A stretch of 64,000 nucleotides of DNA from Dolomedes plantarius (taxonomy: Eukaryota > Arthropoda > Arachnida > Araneae > Dolomedidae), in the NCBI GenBank assembly GCA_907164885.2, contig OU015490.1:222444554-222508553 (forward strand), written 5' to 3'. The notes beneath the pieces are model-generated. The model saw only the letters and a list, made by a program, of their open reading frames with translations. It had not been told where the DNA came from and did not search any database. The position numbers were made by a program, and so were the translations under genes. Below are positions 33,245 to 45,516 of the stretch, one piece after another (position 1 is the first letter of the stretch; the number at the start of each line of letters is the position of its first letter).

Positions 33245-34629
33245 AGATCTGCTTCCTGGTGCTAAAAACAGAATTCAAAAATAAGCTTAATTTAACATCA
33301 TTTTAAAAACACCAAAAGGAAAATTCATCATAGTTTAACATAGGGATTGAAGATCTGTATGGTCAACTAATGCATTACTTAACACAAAATAACTATCCAT
33401 AGCTAAAATTGCCATAATTTAGTAATTGAGGTTGTATATAAAGCTAGATGCAGAAAGCATTTGAAGTACAGAAGGAAAATTAGGTATGATATAGCTTTTC
33501 TAACTAAAACTACATAATTTCTCATAAATATTTTGCATTTTCAACAATCATAACTAACAGTTTTACAAACTGTTTCATGCTAGGAAAAATTACAATTGAA
33601 AAAAAGCTTGCAATCATTCAAAAAATGACAAAATACATGGAACGATATGTATAGGGTTTATCCTATGATTAATGATGGCACATGGAAAAAACACATAGAG
33701 GTTTTTAATCATCTATTAGGAATTTCATAAAATATGGAGAATTAAACTCCTGCCTAGACAAACATAAAACTTCATGTAAGGACTTTTTTAGCTTTATAAA
33801 TTTATTCATCTTTTAACACTCTAGAATAGTTTAAAAATCAAATGTTCAATTTTACAAAATGTTTTGTTCACAAGATAAATACTTTTTATGAAATATATAT
33901 AATCCCCATTCTAAGCAATGGATGCAAACCAACACTAAAAAACACTACTCATATCCATAAAGTCTAAAAAAACCTATGAAAAAATCTAAATTCTAGCAGC
34001 CTAGTGCATAAAATATAATGACAGCAATCTGAATTTTAGGAAATCTACTAGCATGTAAACTGATGGATGATAATATTCACTAAAATGAACAAGGGAGATG
34101 ATCATTATAAAAATTGCCTATTTCTTTTCAAAGGATTTTGCGTATTCCACAATGATTATATTTGAATTATTGGAGCTATGGTAAATAGTTTTAAAATATA
34201 ACCATTAGAATGAAAAAAAAATGTTCATGACGTACAAACAACATATACAAACAACTCATTAGACAATTAACTGTTAGATAAATATGATAAGCTTCAGCTT
34301 AACTTGATGAAAGTAATGATACACAAGAATAAATAATAAGCAGTTTAATTGTAAAGAGTAAATATGAAATACAGAGTAAAAATTTATGAGATAAATTTCA
34401 GATATATTTATTTTACCAGTTTTATATTCTTCTTTCATAGAGGAATAAGAAATAAATTCATACAATCTTAAAATATATGAAAAAGATTCCTACTTCGAAA
34501 GAACAGAATAAATATCTAAAAATTTTTAATGACATTTATGTATTAAATAAAATAAACTATTCTAAAATCAGTAACAATTCTATAAAAATCAGAAGCATAC
34601 CCAAAACTAAGAACACTTACACCACCTAT
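33245..34629. other. No gene seen
   Basis: AT-rich sequence with only short frames and no recognised repeat. Confidence 0.5.
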
Positions 34630-34635
34630 ACTAGC

Positions 34636-34763
34636 ACTGTATATACATACATACATATATGTATACACACATATATATATAATATATATATACATACATA
34701 TACATACATATACATACATACGTATGTATGTATATATATGTGTGTGTATGTGTGTATATATAT

Positions 34764-34805
<42 letters not shown>
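34636..34805. repeat. Compound TA/CA/TG microsatellite
   Basis: Mixed TACA, TATG, TGTA and TA repeats over about 170 bp. The long frames crossing it on both strands are artefacts of the repeat. Confidence 0.95.
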
Positions 34806-34807
<2 letters not shown>

Positions 34808-36983
34808 TTCATATGCAGTAATCAAAATGTGCTAAACATGATGCATTAAACATATGCTACAATGTTTCATTTTCATTGATTGGTTACAGATCTCAAGATA
34901 TCTCACATTTTTATTAACATATTACATTTTGATCTTTGTGCATTTATTTAGCTATATTATAAAATTTGTGTTGAAAATACATTAAGTTAAATTTTTTCTG
35001 TTCTTTCAAAGCATTAAGGAAGCTTTAAGTTCCTAATAGCATGTTGATAAGAAGAAAATAGACATGAACATGAGAAATTAATTATTTTGACTTATACCTA
35101 GCCTGTACCACTGCTGATAAAAGTTAAAATGACAGCAAATGAAAAAAAAATGAGTTATTGAGGTGGGCAATATTTCAAAGAGAATTTTTCAAGAATTCTG
35201 GAAATTCAGAAAAAAGTTTGATTAGAATGACATTTCTTTTCCTATCAATAAACAGAAATACTTGAATGTATTCAGGATTCAATAGATACCATACAAATTG
35301 GGAGAAATAAAACTATTTTATCAGTATGGATTATCCTCCATTGGTCAAACTAAACATGCCCTAAATTTCAGGTTAAAAAAACAGTGTTATAGAACAGGAC
35401 ACTAGAAAAACTTAAATAGCAGATCACTGTAGGTCTTTTAGTCACAATGAATATTGCAGTGGTAAATTCAATTACAGTTAATTTTACCTTGATAGTTAAT
35501 ATGAAACATTGTTCTTTGGTCTTTGACCTTGATATTATGGCAACTTATCCATATATAAATAAAAAGGCAAACCATCAGGTCAATGATTTATCCAGTCTAA
35601 CGGTCTACTTAATTATATGTATGGCACTTACATTATAACCCTTTTAGTTTGTTTAGCTAAAAAGCACATGACTGTACACACACAGACATTGTATTCTACT
35701 AAGCTATGAAAATGGTGCAATGTTTCTTATTGACCTAGTTCTATTGGGCGCAGTATGTGTTTTGATAATCCTTGCCCTATACAAATTTAAACCAAACCTC
35801 AGTTTTTAATTAGTATGAAATAATTAGTATATATATATATATATCAAATTTCATAATCATTTTTAGTAATAAAAAATAAGGAATTCCTAAGGACTTTAAA
35901 AACATCCGAGTTAGCATTTTTAAGGACTGCAAAAATGATTTAAAATATCTTTTATTCCTAAAGTTTAGGCATTTAACATTAGAACTACTAAGACCATATA
36001 AATGATTGGTTATAACATTGGCAGAAACAGTTATATCTAAAATGGTGCTATATCCACATAATTAGTTACAGGCATGTCTAAATAAGTACATTTTTAAAAC
36101 TTTTTAATGACTCTCAAAATAAATTTTAAATAAGGAATTTTAAGAACAGTACAAACCATATATATATATATATATCCTTTTTACAGTTTGTCACATTTGC
36201 TGTCATTTTAAGTGCACTGATGACTGTCAATATGCAAATATAGTTATCGTTAGATAGATATATTTGCTTATTAGAATTTTACTGCATAATGTGCTCAGTG
36301 CATTTTTTTATATCGTGGTAGCTTTAAGCACCATGAACATTTACTAAAATAATTCTCTATTTACTCCTTATTTGTTTGTGTATTAATTAATGAATATAGT
36401 TATGAAAACAGGTTTCTGTAAGCATAATTTCATTTGCTTGCAGTACAATTTTTTACATTAAAACTAAAATCTACAAAACTAAACTATGCTGACATACCTA
36501 ATAGTAAAATAATGTTCCAAATCAATAAGGAACATCATTACATGAATTATTTGAATTTACATTTGTTCTGTTATTGTGAAACATTGAAAATACTGCAAAT
36601 CAACAGGTTTAATGTTTCATCACAGGAATAAATAACATAACAATACTAAATGACATAAGAACCATTTGAAATTGAATTAAGATTGATAGATATTTAATTC
36701 CTTAGTCCTGTATTGGTAAGTTTCATAAATGAGGTAAATTTTAACAGATTTTTAAAACAAAACATAAATTTTAAAAATATAAATAAAAAATAACTTATAC
36801 TTAAACAAGTAAAAAGATTTAAAGTGAAATAACTTATGAATAACAGTATCTTTATAATAAACAATATACTATCTAATTAGTGAAAAAAAATTAACTGAAA
36901 AGAAAACAGTCAATAACAAATGAAATTTCAGAAATTTCCAAACAATGATATTGCATAAATCACTGAGAAAATAAATAAATGAT
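34806..36983. other. No gene seen
   Basis: AT-rich sequence just downstream of the ASB13-like gene, with short TA runs at about 35828-35842 and 36160-36175. Some of it could be 3' untranslated sequence if the nearest poly(A) signal is not used. Confidence 0.4.
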
Positions 36984-36989
36984 TTTATT
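36984..36989 (-). terminator. Candidate poly(A) signal of the ASB13-like gene
   Basis: AATAAA on the minus strand, 13 nt after the stop codon. In sequence this AT-rich the hexamer is common, so its use is uncertain. Confidence 0.3.
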
Positions 36990-37001
36990 CCAATACCACA
37001 G

Positions 37002-37135
37002 CTATTCTTCTGCATGCATTAAATAAAGTATAAGACACTTTGGCAACTCCAAATCTTTTAGGAATTGCAACTTTTGACTTCCTAAGATGGAACGGATTTT
37101 TCTACGACACAGATCTTTTAAAGCCACAGGTTGAG
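37002..37135 (-). CDS. ASB13: ASB13-like gene, last coding exon (SOCS box)
   Basis: After a T-rich acceptor (TTTTTTTAG, AG at 37137-37136) the exon reads 134 nt to TAG at 37004-37002. It encodes QPVALKDLCRRKIRSILG and ends LPKCLILYLMHAEE. This is a SOCS box: the LC-R--R motif that binds Elongin B/C, and the later LP---YL motif associated with Cullin 5. The protein would be the substrate-recognition subunit of a Cullin-RING ubiquitin ligase. The incoming phase (two bases completing a codon) matches the exon at 42784-42590. Confidence 0.85.
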
Positions 37136-37361
37136 CTAAAAAAATTTACAAGAAACTCAAATAAATACCTGATCAAATATAACATTGACTAAATATTCAA
37201 TAAACAATTAAAGAAGCAATTCAAATTATTTCAACACCTAACAAGCCAGAATAACTTCTGTCAAAATAAAATATGTTACACACCTATTTAGAAATTTGTG
37301 TGTGAGAAGGGGGGAAATGATTTAAAAACAAGACTTTCAAATGAAAAGCAAATTGCTTTAG

Positions 37362-38094
37362 CCTATTTATATAAAACACTTCCGTAACTGACTGACAGAT
37401 AATGCACAGACCAAACCACTGGACCTAAAGGGCTGAAATTTTGCATGGTGATTCTTCTTATAGTGTAGGGTTGCACTAAGAAAGATTTTTAAAAAATTCC
37501 TCTTAGATTTTTTTAAATTAAATTTTTAAACTGTTTTTGAAACTTTTTTTAAGTTTGCATTTAAAATAATAATCAGAGGGTTATAAAATTTATGTCACAA
37601 GAAAGATCACAAAAATCCTTTAAAATGAAATCTTTTTCGAATCTTTACCTCCATTTTCTGATTTTTGGCAAATTTTTAAAGATTAATTTTTAGAATTTAA
37701 TTTATTAAATGCTGATCACATGGTTTCTTTTCTTTTTGTGATACTTTAAATTAATTTTGCGTCACGTGCATAACAACGAAATAAATTGACAAAAAAAATA
37801 TTGAAATACATTAAATGATAAAATTTAACCACTAGACTGATTGAGATGGAAGCTTTTTAAGAATTTAATTCAAATTAATATATTTTTATGGATATTAAAT
37901 ATACAAATTAATTGCATACATTGACCATTGTAGTTAATTAGAATATTTTCTTCTACATCATTTTGTCTATAAAAATATCCGTTATGATTTATATATATAT
38001 ATATTTTTTGTTTTGTTTTTGCCATTATTTGCATACATTGACCATTGTATTTAATTTGAATGTATTCCGATGCAAAGCACGGGTATTCAGCTAG
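37362..38094 (+). mobile_element. Non-autonomous Helitron, copy 1
   Basis: The start (TATTTATATAAAACACTTCC, then GTAACTGACTGACAGATAA) and the end (GCACGGGTATTCAGCTAG, preceded by CCGATGCAAAG which can form a short hairpin) match the Helitron pattern of a TC-like 5' end and a hairpin plus CTAG 3' end. The T after CTAG fits insertion between A and T. It lacks a Rep/helicase ORF. A second copy is at 54220-54959. It lies in the last intron of the ASB13-like gene. Confidence 0.8.
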
Positions 38095-38840
38095 TATTAC
38101 ATATAGAAAGTCATATAAAACCTAGCAGGCATACTCTATTGTAACTGTACAAATCAAAATCCGAACCAATATGTCAGTTGCAACCTAGAAACTTGCTCTA
38201 TTCAATATTGGATAATCACACAACTATTAAAAGTGACTTTAATAAAAATGTATGTGAGAAAAAAATAGATCACAGTCAAAATTCATTAAAAAAGTAAAGC
38301 AAAACAACATTGACAAAACAATGTTCAGTTTCAACTTTTAAATGCTCAAAATCTGTCACAAAAACATGAATACAGGGCATTTTCTGATAAATACATCACA
38401 ATAACATACAAAGGACCTTAACACAGAGAAGACCTAAGTCCCTCTAGTCCTCTCTTTGTCTTCTCTGAGTTCCTGGCTCATAGAAACTAAATTGTAAGAT
38501 TGGTCACAAGAGAAACATTTGAATATGAAATCATAAAACTGAATAACTTTCTGAGGAAAAAAAAAATTTCAGGTAGTCTCCTTTAATGAAACTACTGTGG
38601 GTTATTAACATAAGATTACTTATCATTTGCTTACTTCTTTCTTTTTTTTTTTTGACGCATTTTGGTACTTTTCTGTTTAACTGTTTACTGCTACTGGGTT
38701 TGGAGCATTGCCAAAATTATAACTCGCAACGCAGGGCTATTTTTTTCTCTCTGAAGGACCGTTATTTAGGAACGTAATCCTACGTTAAAAAGAAAATTTT
38801 CAGCAATATCCAAAGCACTTGAAGTATATATGTTTATATA
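38095..38840. other. Intron sequence, nothing recognised
   Basis: AT-rich intron of the ASB13-like gene. No repeat or RNA gene was seen. Confidence 0.5.
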
Positions 38841-38846
38841 CTATAG

Positions 38847-39115
38847 GCCATGGCAGCCTAGTGATAGCACATTGGACTTTGGATAGAGGGAACTCAGTTC
38901 AGATCCCAGGCACATTAAATCCATAGGCTGAAAAGTCATTCCTTGTGGCAATGGATAGGAGGAGGGAGGTACAAATGCTCCAAGTGTCATCCCTGGAGGT
39001 GCTCCGCCAAAATTGTGATGGCACCTGGTTAAATTAAACTCCGACCCTTGAGGCACCATTAAAAACCAGAGCTGCATTCCTCAGCCTGCAGCACTCTATG
39101 AACCTAGTCTGGAAT
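38847..39115 (+). mobile_element. tRNA-derived SINE of a second type
   Basis: A plus-strand head with A-box-like TGGCAGCCTAGTGATAGCAC (38851) and B-box-like AGTTCAGATCCCAGG (38895), then a body with CACCTGGTTAAATTAAACTC. It differs from the CCAAA-tailed SINE. The 3' end is not well defined. Confidence 0.7.
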
Positions 39116-39512
39116 ATTCCAGCTAGGGGGCATAAGTCCCAACAACTTTATATATTACCCTATTTTATACAAGTAAATGAAAAGAATACACAGAACAATT
39201 CTTCTAACATCTTTTAACCTACTAAACTCTATTGAAATGTTAAAAACCCATTGCATGGAGAATTATTACACATTGATCCACAACTTACATGGGTTATGTT
39301 CAATAAAAACATTTAATACCTTTAAACTAACTGAACATCATAGCTTGGGCCAGTTTTCAAACAATGCAAATGTCACTTCCAATATTGTAATGAAAATCAC
39401 TTGCCCAGAAAAAGATTGAAATTAAAAATTCAAAGTATAATTTCAGGTGTAAAGCTTTAGCACCATTATAAGTCAAAGAACGTTGGTACAAACAAAGAAA
39501 CACTGAAATATA

Positions 39513-39685
39513 CAGTGCAATCTCGATCGATTGTTTTCCAAATCATCGTCTTCCTGTATGTGTCGTTTACTTAACTCAGTCCAGACGATCATATTTCTTT
39601 GTTATGTTCCCGCATCAATCCTTTTCCCACATTTATCGTTCAGTTCAGTTGGTCCCTTGAAAAATGACAGATCGAGATTCCACTG
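39513..39685 (+). mobile_element. CAGTGGAATCT MITE family, copy 2
   Basis: 173 bp, same orientation as copy 1 and similar along its length (for example GTCCCTTGAAAAATGA and TTTGTTATGTTCCCGCATC). TA flanks both ends. The left terminus has one change (CAGTGCAATCT). Confidence 0.85.
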
Positions 39686-40357
39686 TATATATATTTTTTT
39701 AAATGCATAATTTATGTGCTTTAAGAGGCAATAATAGTATAAATACTTCAGCTTCATATTATCATAAGTTAATAACTCCACAAGGCAAAGTCTCATGATG
39801 TTAGCTTACATTTAAACCCTTAATAATGGCACTGTATAAAATTTTATTTTTTATCACAATTTTATTTTCTTATCTTTATATATTTTTTTAATTTAGATTA
39901 GTTAAAAGTACAAAAACAATAGAACAAAATTATTAAAAATTGAGAGTTAAGAAAAATGCTTCATAACCACAAAAACCATAAAAAAAAAATTCTAGAAAAT
40001 GCAACATAAGAAAACATAGCTTCTTAAAATCCCCAATAAAAATTAATGAAGTTGCCACTAGTTCTCTATGGATTGTCTCTATGGACAATTCAACAAGAAA
40101 TGCATGTAGAGACAATCACACCAAATGCTCCTCAGCCTGATGCTGAACTATTTATCAGTTTGAAACAAGTAGCCAGACAGACTATTAATTTTAACTGTGA
40201 ATTTTAAGATTGCTCCATTATCACAAAACCTATCAAAAATCAATAGGACATTACATGAAATATTTATTCTCCAGTCTCAATCCTGCTCACTCGCTTTGCA
40301 TTATTTTCTATACATTCATACATAGCTTGCCAAATATAAATAAAAATTTATGATATA

Positions 40358-40530
40358 CAGTGGAATCTTGATCTATCATTTTTGAAGGGGTCGACTGAAC
40401 TGAACAATAAAAGCAGGAAAATGATAGATGAGTGAACATTACAAAGCAATATGATCATCGGGACTGGGTGAAATAAGCGACACATATGGAAAAACGATGA
40501 TTCCGGGGATGATTGATCAAGATTCCACTG
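40358..40530 (-). mobile_element. CAGTGGAATCT MITE family, copy 3
   Basis: 173 bp in opposite orientation to the other two. TA flanks both ends. Inner similarity is visible as CGACACATATGGAAAAACGA, the reverse of the motif in copy 1. Confidence 0.85.
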
Positions 40531-40550
40531 TATATGTAAATATGTATATA

Positions 40551-42523
40551 CTAGGTGGCCTGTATGAAAATTTCACATGCGAATAAAATATGATTAATTT
40601 TATAGTGAGATTGTTGGTTTGTAGTAGGATGGAAAAAAAACTGGTTCATTTGTAGCCATTGTTTATTTGTCAAATAACAATGGTGCTTAAGGATAATATA
40701 AAACTGATTACAAAACACCTTTGAACCCAAATTGGAGATGAAGCATAACACAAAACAGGGGAACATGAGATATGAACATATTAAAACACCTTTGTAGGCA
40801 ATATTAAATGTTAAATATGACATAAACTCATACAAATGTGATATTTACATTACAAAACCTCTTTGTACATACTATTTGACCATGCCATATCGACACATCC
40901 AGGGAAAGAACTCTAGGACCAAAAGTCAGTTTTTAACTTTGATATTTAAAGAAACAATACAATGTGTAATTCTAAATTGACAATTTGTCAGAAGAGGAGA
41001 ACTTAATCTTTAAAATGGTACCTCATTTATCGATTTTGGTTAATTATGAAGGGAGAAAAAGTAATCGTGAAAATAAATCACCTTCTAGAAATAATATATA
41101 CTAGGTGGCCTGTGCAACAATTTCACATGCGAATAAAATACAATAAATTTTATAGCAAGGTGGGTGGTTTTTAGTAGGATGAAAGAAGAACCAGTTCATT
41201 TGTAGCTATTGTTTATTTGTCAAATAACAATGGTGCTTAAGGATAGTATAAAACCAATTACAAAACACCTTTGGACACAAAACTGGAGATGAAGCATAGG
41301 ACAAAACAGGGGAACGTGAGATATGTAGATGTCAAAACATGTTTGTCGGCAATTTTAAAAGTTAAGTATGACACAAACTCGTGGAAAAGGGGATATTTAC
41401 ATTACAAAACCTCTGCACACTATTTGATCGTGCCCTATCGACACATCCTGGGAAAGAACTCTAGGACCAAAAGTAAATTTTTAACTTCTATTTTTAAAGA
41501 AATAATACAATGTGTCATTCTGAATTCAAATTCATCAGAAGCAGAGAATGTAATCTTTAAAATAGTACTATAATGACATCAACATAATCCATTCCCCCCC
41601 CGTAACATTCTCAGGTCGATAGTGCACGAAAAGGAACTATGAGGACTTGAAAACCAGCATTCCGAGAGTCAAGGTGACTTCAACCGAAAGGACTACATAA
41701 TAGCTTTTAGTCATTCTAGGGAGAAGTCATTAATTTCAGGTTGACACAGGGAATGGACCAGCCTTTTTCCAGCGATACAGCATAAAAGGGATCGGCAGAG
41801 AACACTAAGCAGATGCCATGAATCAAAGTAGTTTTTTCAGAGGCCTGCACTGAATTGAAGGTTGGTTAGCCCTGACAAAGACACGAGACTCCAAGGCACC
41901 ATTAGCCCAAGGAGAGGAATCAACTCCCCAGGCAACAGGAAACTGGTTACGGTGGCCAGGACTGAACTCAGAGAGCGACAGGAGTTAGCTGGACAGAGAG
42001 ACTGGGGCCAGGTGATGGGGCAGTCACCAGTTATGAGAGTTGACTCTTGCGGGAGTTTGGTGATTTGAGGCGAGAGTGCCTGATAATTTACATGGGCCTG
42101 TAAGCCATGTCCCAAGTGATTGGTTTAGGCCTGAGTGTCTAGTATTTTGACGTTAGCCTAGGTGCTACATACAAAGAGATTAACATTTTGTGCTGTGAGA
42201 AATTTGTTGTATTGTAGAGAAGGCTGTAAGCCACAAACGCACTGGAGGTGCAAAATCTTTGAGTGACTGTACATAAATTTTTGTAAATACATGATTTAAT
42301 AAAGAGTTTACAATAACTCAAATCCCAATGTATCTCTCCTGTTATGCTGTTAGAAAAATTTTTACAGCTAGTTGTGGCTGTAGTTCTGTTGAATTAACGA
42401 CTAGGGAGAGGCAGTGAAGTGATATTGCCTCCAGTCGTGACAGTACCCCAATTATCCATTTTGGTTAAGTATGAAGGGAGAAAAAGGGATCATCAGAAAA
42501 AATCACCCTCTAGAAATAAAATA
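40551..42523. repeat. Two-copy tandem duplication, period 550 bp
   Basis: Unit 1 runs 40551-41100 and unit 2 starts at 41101 with the same CTAGGTGGCCTGT. They are similar throughout (for example TTTGTCAAATAACAATGGTG and TATCGACACATCC). Unit 2 is interrupted by a solo LTR at 41569-42442 and resumes at 42443 with CCATTTTGGTTAAGTATGAA. The plus ORF at 41271-41573 lies in unit 2 and has no counterpart frame in unit 1, so it is not taken as a gene. Confidence 0.9.
41569..42442 (+). mobile_element. Solo LTR, about 874 bp
   Basis: The sequence is missing from duplication unit 1, and GTAC is repeated on both sides (41565-41568, 42443-42446), a 4-bp target duplication usual for gypsy-type LTR elements. 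It ends GTCGTGACA; the start TATAATGACA would be TGTAATGACA with one change, giving the expected TG...CA borders. It has a TATA-like GCATAAAAGG near 41780 and a poly(A) signal AATAAA near 42298. No coding region is attached. Confidence 0.75.
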
Positions 42524-42589
42524 TAGATATAGATGATATATATTTTTTTATCCTTTGGTACACAGGAAGGAGAAAAATTCAAGCAGTAC

Positions 42590-42784
42590 CTGAATGATAC
42601 CTCAGCAAATTATAGATGCGTCCTGCTTCCTGAGATACAAGATCAATAGGTAGTTTGTTCTGATTGTTGCTTGCATAAACATTCGCCCCAAATTCTATCA
42701 ATACTTCTGCAACTTCGGGATAATTGTCTCGAGCTGCTATGTGTAGAGCTGTTTCATGTATTTTTGTTGCATTAACTAAAGCAC
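42590..42784 (-). CDS. ASB13: ASB13-like gene, exon with ankyrin repeat 6
   Basis: 195 nt between acceptor CTTAG (AG at 42786-42785) and donor TCAG|GTACTG (GT at 42589-42588). It encodes the end of repeat 5 (GALVNATK), repeat 6 (HETALHIAARDNYPEVAEVL, then IEFGANVYASNN) and the linker QNKLPIDLVSQEAGRIYNLL that leads to the SOCS box. HETALH and LIEFG-N-YA closely follow my memory of vertebrate ASB13. Incoming and outgoing phases match the flanking exons. Confidence 0.9.
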
Positions 42785-43591
42785 CTAAGAAGGAAAAAAT
42801 TCAAAATTAACATTAATTGTGACAGAAGGCTAAAATAATTATAAATATGTTGAATGAAATCAAAAGTATTTATAAATTAAATTAAATAATCAGCTATTGA
42901 ATATTGTTATTGCAAGTAGTTTAAAATCCCATCGCATGGAAATTTTGAATTATAAACATTCACTGTAGAATTGAGCTTATTCTAAATTTATAATATTTTT
43001 TTTAGATTAATCATTTGTAAAGGTAACTAACTCCGTCATAAATGTACAGTGGGAATAATTAGTTTCCAATTCCAGTACAATGTCAGTATAAGTACTAAAG
43101 TAAGAAAATTTTAGTACTGATACTGACTTAGTAGAGAATTAAATTTAAATTCATAAAACTGAAAATTAAAAATAGATCATAACAACTTCAAATAGTCTTA
43201 GAAGAACTAGAAGAATTAAACATGTTAGTTTGAAATTAAACAATGATTTATGAAACTCACGTACTTCATTTTTATATTATGTGGTTGATTTTTAAAGTTC
43301 TATTTTATAAGTTTATGAAGGATTCTGTAGTTAATATATAGAACTCTCTAATAATAGATTTCTTTGAATATTCCAGCAGTTTATAAATAAAATAAAACTT
43401 TGCTTCAATACAATTATCTTGCTTCAACTCAATCATTGAAAGATTTTAAAATAGCATTTAATTTAATTCTGCCAGATCCTTAATCCTTTTTTTCATTTCA
43501 ATATTTACTAATACAGATGGATTAATTTATCATAAAATTACTAGATGACATAAAGAGCAATTTGATACGGTAAACAAAATTATGAAATTAA
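42785..43591. other. Intron sequence, nothing recognised
   Basis: AT-rich intron with no recognised repeat or RNA. Confidence 0.5.
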
Positions 43592-43593
43592 TA

Positions 43594-43754
43594 CAGTCGA
43601 TTCTAGTTGATCGGACCACATTGGGACATGATCATTTTGGTCCTAATAACCGGTTGGTCTGATTAAACGTACATGCCTTATGTCACAAGACAGGATTTGG
43701 TCAGAATAAGCAGCTGGTCCAATTAACTGATGGTTCAATTAACCAGAATTGACT
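43594..43754. mobile_element. Pogo-like MITE, 161 bp
   Basis: CAGTCGATTCTAGTTGATCG and, inverted, CAGTCAATTCTGGTTAATTG form the ends, with TA on both sides (43592-43593, 43755-43756). The interior is essentially palindromic (GGACC and GGTCC blocks). Non-coding. Confidence 0.85.
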
Positions 43755-44433
43755 GTATTTATGTAACAGATTCAGTTTAATTGCCCAAAACAGTATGGTT
43801 TTGAACCTTTCTTGGTACATCTCAACTTTAAATGACATATTTTTGATCAATATATATCTCTTTTTCTATGAATGCATACATATTAATCCATTAAAGTAGT
43901 TTCAGAGAATAATAGAATAACATGACAAAGAAATCAAAAACAAAATAATGATCAGCAAAATTAGGTAATACTCTTTTCAAATAATAACAGTTACTAAAAA
44001 AATTTTTAGAAAACTTATCTAAAGCTAGACAAAAACAAACACTTAAGTTTGAATATCATATTTGCAGAATTTTGTAGAAGCCTAAAAGATTTTGTATTGT
44101 TGTCCAAGCACACATGCATACAGTATTACCTAAAACTCTCAGACTGCACTCAAAAAGGTGATGACCTTGCATTATTACTTCCTCCACTTATAATTTCCTT
44201 TGAACTAACTGGAGTAGCAGCGTAACATACATTTACAAATATTCTAGTCATGATGCATCAGTGTACATATATTTTTGAGTATTCAGTAGTTAGCTGCTGT
44301 CTTCTAAAAATGTAGAAAGATGGCTTGTAGTGTCTACATTACATCTAAATACATGAGTCCGGTGCATAAGTGGCGATTTCATGGTGTCTTTGAAATACAT
44401 TAAATGCAAGAGTCAAATAAAGGACTTGACAAC

Positions 44434-45516
44434 CAGGGTTCCCAAATGTCCCGGATTTTATGGGACAATCCCTTATTTGTAATTTTTGTCCCATGTCCCA
44501 GGAAACTTACAGGAATGCAAAAGTCCCATTTCTCTCTGAAATGAGAAATTTACTGTATACGAGTTGGGCACCTACAACTGTTGATGAGTCGTCTTTATGT
44601 GCCCACATTCATCATTAATTGGTGGGAACCGAACATCACAACGACAACAGTCTATAGTCAGTCTCAGACTAGTGCTAAATATGAATACAGATTAGTATGT
44701 GATCATGTTGTGATAGATAGTAGCATTTAAAGTGGTCATTATAAAACTAGTCACTGAATATGAATAGTGGTAATGGTAAATGTTCAAAATCCAATAGTGA
44801 TGGGCCGAATAAAAGGTTATGTGTTTTTAGGGATGAATAGATGAAGGACGAAGATTGGCTCAGGCCTAGTCGCAACAACGCCAATAAGGCAGGCTGTAGC
44901 TATTGTAATAAGGATTTTTCGGTTGCCCATGGAGGTCAGAGTGATGTAACTCAACATGCTCAGGGTAGTTCATGCTCAGGGTAGGTATGCTCAGGGTACA
45001 TGCTCTAGTAGAGTTAGCTTCTGTATTTTCCACAGTAAAAACACAATATGTCATAGAATGCAATGCACTGTGAAAACATGCTCATTCAAAAACTTTTTTA
45101 TGATTCAAAAGTCACCCCAAAGATTTTCTGCACACATTATGTTATATGCATTATACAATGATAAAATTACAAATTTTACATACACTTCCCTAACACTTTA
45201 TAAAGGAACTTACTTAGATTTAGCAAACTAATAAAATAAAAATCAGTTTTGTACTATGTGCCTAAACCAACTTTAAATTGTTTTTTATTTGTAACTTTTC
45301 TATGTAATTACATTATTGTTTACTTAACCTAAACTCTATGTAAGTTGCAAAACTTGGAGAAAAAATGCATTAAAAATGGCTATTTGATGAAAGTTAAAAT
45401 TTGAAAAGTTTCAGGAGGAGTACCCGAGATCCCTTTTCCCTGGTCCCCCCCCCCCCTTGGTAGTATTCTTATCATAATCTGACCCTTATTTTTGGTGTTT
45501 CCATTTGGCAACCCTG
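44434..45516 (+). mobile_element. hAT element with BED-finger remnant
   Basis: Ends CAGGGTTCCCAAATG and, inverted, CAGGGTTGCCAAATG with a perfect 8-bp duplication TTGACAAC (44426-44433, 45517-45524). The 1,083-bp element is a deletion derivative. A C12 tract lies near 45448-45459. It inserted into the LINE fragment. Confidence 0.9.
44775..44995 (+). pseudogene. hAT transposase BED-type zinc finger remnant
   Basis: The plus frame gives EDWLRPSRNNANKAGCSYCN, then KDFSVAHGGQSDVTQHAQG. The C-x2-C followed by FSVAHGG-SDV--H is the N-terminal BED-like finger of one hAT group. An in-frame TAG at about 44840 and the truncation after the finger, where a TGCTCAGGGTA motif is repeated three times (44958-44998), show it is broken. 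Confidence 0.65.

Noticed and set aside
34477..34825. Long open frames on both strands over 34477-34825
   Set aside because: They cross a TA/CA/TG microsatellite and consist mostly of Tyr, Ile, His and Val repeats; artefact of dinucleotide repeats.
26116..37001. One long 3' UTR of the ASB13-like gene
   Set aside because: AATAAA hexamers occur throughout this AT-rich region, including 13 nt after the stop, so no extended UTR can be supported from sequence alone.
40551..41573. 100-codon ORF at 41271-41573
   Set aside because: It lies in the second unit of a 550-bp duplication, and the equivalent frame in the first unit is broken; composition is not protein-like.
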